Shown here one piece after another: positions 43,561 to 45,076 of a DNA stretch of 45,076 nt. The notes beneath the pieces are model-generated. The model did not search any database. It saw only the letters and a list, made by a program, of their open reading frames with translations, and had not been told where the DNA came from. Each line of letters starts with the position of its first letter. The first letter of the stretch is position 1. Both the position numbers and the translations under genes were made by a program. Source of the stretch: a bacterium (GTDB lineage: Bacteria; SZUA-182; DTGQ01); the NCBI GenBank assembly GCA_040755755.1, contig JBFLZW010000017.1, positions 1-45,076 of the forward strand, in the 5' to 3' direction.

Positions 43561-44019
43561 TTACCCTATATTTATGGCAATCTGCTTTGGCTTAGCCTTT
43601 TCATGCTTGGGCATTGTCACCAGGAGCAGGCCATTTTTGTAGTCAGCCTTGACCTTGGCTTCATCAATCTCTCCAGGAAGCTCAACGGTGCGGACAAAAC
43701 TGCCGATAGCCCGCTCATTACGATGATAGGCATCTGCTTTGACCTCAGCTCCGGCCCTCAGTTTCTCTCCCGATATGGATAGGGTATTATGGGCCATCGA
43801 GAGGTTGAGATTGTTGGGATCAATTCCTGGAGCCAGGGCTTCAACGTAATAGTTATCTTTATCCTCACTGATATTGATCAGGGGATATTGGCGTGCCGCG
43901 TGCCCAGGTAAAAAGGATACCCGTGAAAATGGAAATGTCCTGCCCGAAGCGGCGTTGAAGACACGTTCCATTTCCTTCCGTAAAGCTTCTATCTCACGAA
44001 AAGGATCCCAGTAAGCCAT
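43561..44019 (-). CDS. Hsp20/alpha-crystallin small heat-shock protein
   Basis: 152 residues; AAAGGAGGTTGATACT precedes the ATG. The N-terminus MAYWDPFREIEALRKEMERVF is the usual bacterial Hsp20 arm. The alpha-crystallin domain is at about residues 47-140 (YPLINISEDKDNYYVEALAPGIDPNNLNL to YKNGLLLVTMPK), with GSFVRTVELPGEID in between. The tail EKAKPKQIAINIG is nearly the same as that of the following Hsp20 and carries the IxI docking motif. The pair probably arose by duplication and may form mixed oligomers. An inverted repeat lies just upstream and might be regulatory. Confidence 0.94.
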   Translation of the reverse strand: MAYWDPFREIEALRKEMERVFNAASGRTFPFSRVSFLPGHAARQYPLINISEDKDNYYVEALAPGIDPNNLNLSMAHNTLSISGEKLRAGAEVKADAYHRNERAIGSFVRTVELPGEIDEAKVKADYKNGLLLVTMPKHEKAKPKQIAINIG

Positions 44020-44364
44020 AGTATCAACCTCCTTTTGGTACTATAGAATTAAATAATTACTACCCACAGGGTACTCTGACAGGATACTCTGTGGGGCTCC
44101 CCTGGTAATAAGCAGGTTTAATTTACCTGACATTTTTCTTGAATTGCATACGGTGTGCCAGACCGGTATATAAAAATATTAATAGGAAAATCATATAGTT
44201 ATCTGATCAGTACTTGAAGTTGAATGGTGTCACGATGATTTTTGAAACTTTGCGCCGTCGCGGAAACCGTCGCTTGCCGGGTCGCACGCGACGGCTATCG
44301 CCCTGACGGACGCCAGTTATTACTCATTGACGGCTGTTGCCAGGGGAGCAGAAAGCAAAAATAA
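44020..44364. other. Upstream region of the hsp20 pair with two inverted repeats
   Basis: No gene is seen. CCCACAG / CTGTGGG (44063-44069 with 44089-44095) encloses two GTACTCTG/ATACTCTG direct repeats, 45 bases upstream of the first hsp20 start, and is a candidate operator or stress-regulator site; it is not the CIRCE sequence. GCCGTCGCG / CGCGACGGC (44254-44262 with 44287-44295) forms a GC-rich hairpin of unknown role. Confidence 0.5.
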
Positions 44365-44406
44365 AGCCCATTGATACCTCCTGAAAGAGCGAGGTATCAA
44401 TGGGCT
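44365..44406 (-). terminator. Rho-independent terminator of the surface-protein gene
   Basis: A 16-base perfect stem AGCCCATTGATACCTC / GAGGTATCAATGGGCT with a ten-base loop. On the minus strand it is followed by TTATTTTTGC, about 80 bases past the stop of the surface-protein gene. Confidence 0.88.
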
Positions 44407-44484
44407 CATACAGATTCACATGAGCTTATGGCAGCCTCTGTCAGAGGATAGACACTCTGCCAAAGGTAGCCGGGTCTCGAAAAT

Positions 44485-45076
44485 CTACTTCACTTTAGGC
44501 AACCGACCTGCATTGAGAGACTTCTGAGCTGGAGTGCTGGGCATCTGTATCTGAATGCTGGGTTGTTGAACCGGAGCGCTGGGCACTTTAACTGGAGTGC
44601 CTGGAGTCTCAATTGGAGTGCCGGGCGTTTTAACTGGAATGCGGGGTTTTGGAGCCGGTGTGCTGGGTACGCTGGTCACCAAAAAATGTACTGAAGCCGA
44701 TCCCGCATTACCGCTTTTATCCATGGCTGTTACCGTTATCACATTCTTCCCGGCCAACTCCGCCATGTTGAGTGAGATTGGCGATAGTCCGGAAATGTCG
44801 ACCGGCGCATTGCCGTTATTGGAAAGCGTTACTACAACTGCCGGACCAGGGTCACAGTTATTAATATCAGTCACTGTATATTCAAGAGCCACAACGTCCG
44901 TAGTGTAATACTCTTTTGCCAATGGTTTGATGGTCACAACCGGACTCACATCATCCACCACCGTCACCCTGGCTATGCAGGTGGCAGACTGGATGCCATC
45001 GCTCACGGTCAGGGTGACATCGATCGGGCTGTTGACAACATCCTCACAGGTGAAGGTGCTGCGGTCAATGCTCTTG
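44485..45076 (-). CDS. C-terminal part of a large surface protein with Ig-like/HYR-type domains (5' end outside window)
   Basis: The frame is open to the window end, adding SIDRSTFTCEDVVNSPIDVTL before the first internal Met. Visible are the end of one repeat (TLTVSDGIQSATCIARVTVVDD) and another beta-sandwich domain (SPVVTIKPLAKEYYTTDVVALEYTVTD to AGKNVITVTAMDKSGNAGSASVHFLV), as in HYR/PKD/cadherin-like domains of bacterial exoproteins. The last 50 residues are a Pro/Thr/Val-rich tail with repeated PGTPxxxPGTPVxxP units (ending NAGRLPKVK). No LPxTG, lipobox or sorting-domain signal is seen, so the anchoring mode is unclear. The gene ends at a strong terminator. Confidence 0.8.
   Translation of the reverse strand, partial: KSIDRSTFTCEDVVNSPIDVTLTVSDGIQSATCIARVTVVDDVSPVVTIKPLAKEYYTTDVVALEYTVTDINNCDPGPAVVVTLSNNGNAPVDISGLSPISLNMAELAGKNVITVTAMDKSGNAGSASVHFLVTSVPSTPAPKPRIPVKTPGTPIETPGTPVKVPSAPVQQPSIQIQMPSTPAQKSLNAGRLPKVK

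Overview
The window is chromosomal DNA of a Gram-negative bacterium. Outer-membrane features support this: two lipoproteins with lipoboxes, a beta-barrel protein ending in Phe-Leu, and an Slp-family lipoprotein. System II cytochrome c maturation (ResB/CcsB), a sulfide-type Thi4 thiazole synthase, many NHL and Gly/Tyr-rich exported proteins and several radical SAM enzymes fit an anaerobic or sulfidic deltaproteobacterium-like or related uncultured lineage. That placement is inference; no rRNA or other phylogenetic marker is present.

Layout. (1) 1-7.7 kb, + strand: a visibly AT-richer defence island. A TIR-domain protein with a C-terminal membrane helix overlaps hsdS; then come an HNH-nuclease protein, a small middle component and a DUF2326-type ABC ATPase, which together look like an ABC-three-component (ABC-3C) conflict system; then hsdR. 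The genes are joined by ATGA overlaps or gaps of a few bases, so the ABC-3C cassette sits inside a type I restriction operon. No hsdM is in the window. (2) 7.7-13.4 kb, - strand: a thiamine operon thi4-thiC-thiE-thiD followed by a PPC-domain gene and a radical SAM gene, plus a separate 58-residue ORF. (3) 13.4-15.9 kb: decayed DNA, with a mosaic of two transposase fragments and a frameshifted amine-oxidase-like pseudogene. (4) 16-20.1 kb, - strand: an envelope operon of beta-barrel, lipoprotein and NHL-repeat protein. (5) 20.3-22.6 kb, - strand: resB-ccsB. (6) 22.6-25.8 kb: a long structured leader and two exported Gly/Tyr-rich proteins, then a glycine-zipper protein. (7) 26-31.5 kb, + strand: thymidylate kinase-like protein, a Cys-cluster protein and the large helicase HrpA. 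(8) 31.5-33.3 kb: a second scar, where the first 25 codons of an AAA ATPase are cut off by IS3-family DNA that is in turn joined to a degenerate group II intron whose domains V and VI can still be recognised. (9) 33.7-37.2 kb: a small membrane protein, an orphan ribbon-helix-helix protein and a P-type cation ATPase. (10) 37.2-45 kb: Slp lipoprotein, HGSNAT-like acyltransferase, stand-alone receiver, nitroreductase, HemN/HemW-like radical SAM enzyme, a Pro/Val/Thr-rich exported protein, a 148-bp MITE-like element, two Hsp20 genes and the C-terminal end of a large surface protein running off the window.

The most notable system is the combined TIR / type I R-M / ABC-3C operon. The second is the envelope block around 16-25.8 kb, whose exported low-complexity proteins and barrel-lipoprotein-NHL trio match no named pathway that I recognise.
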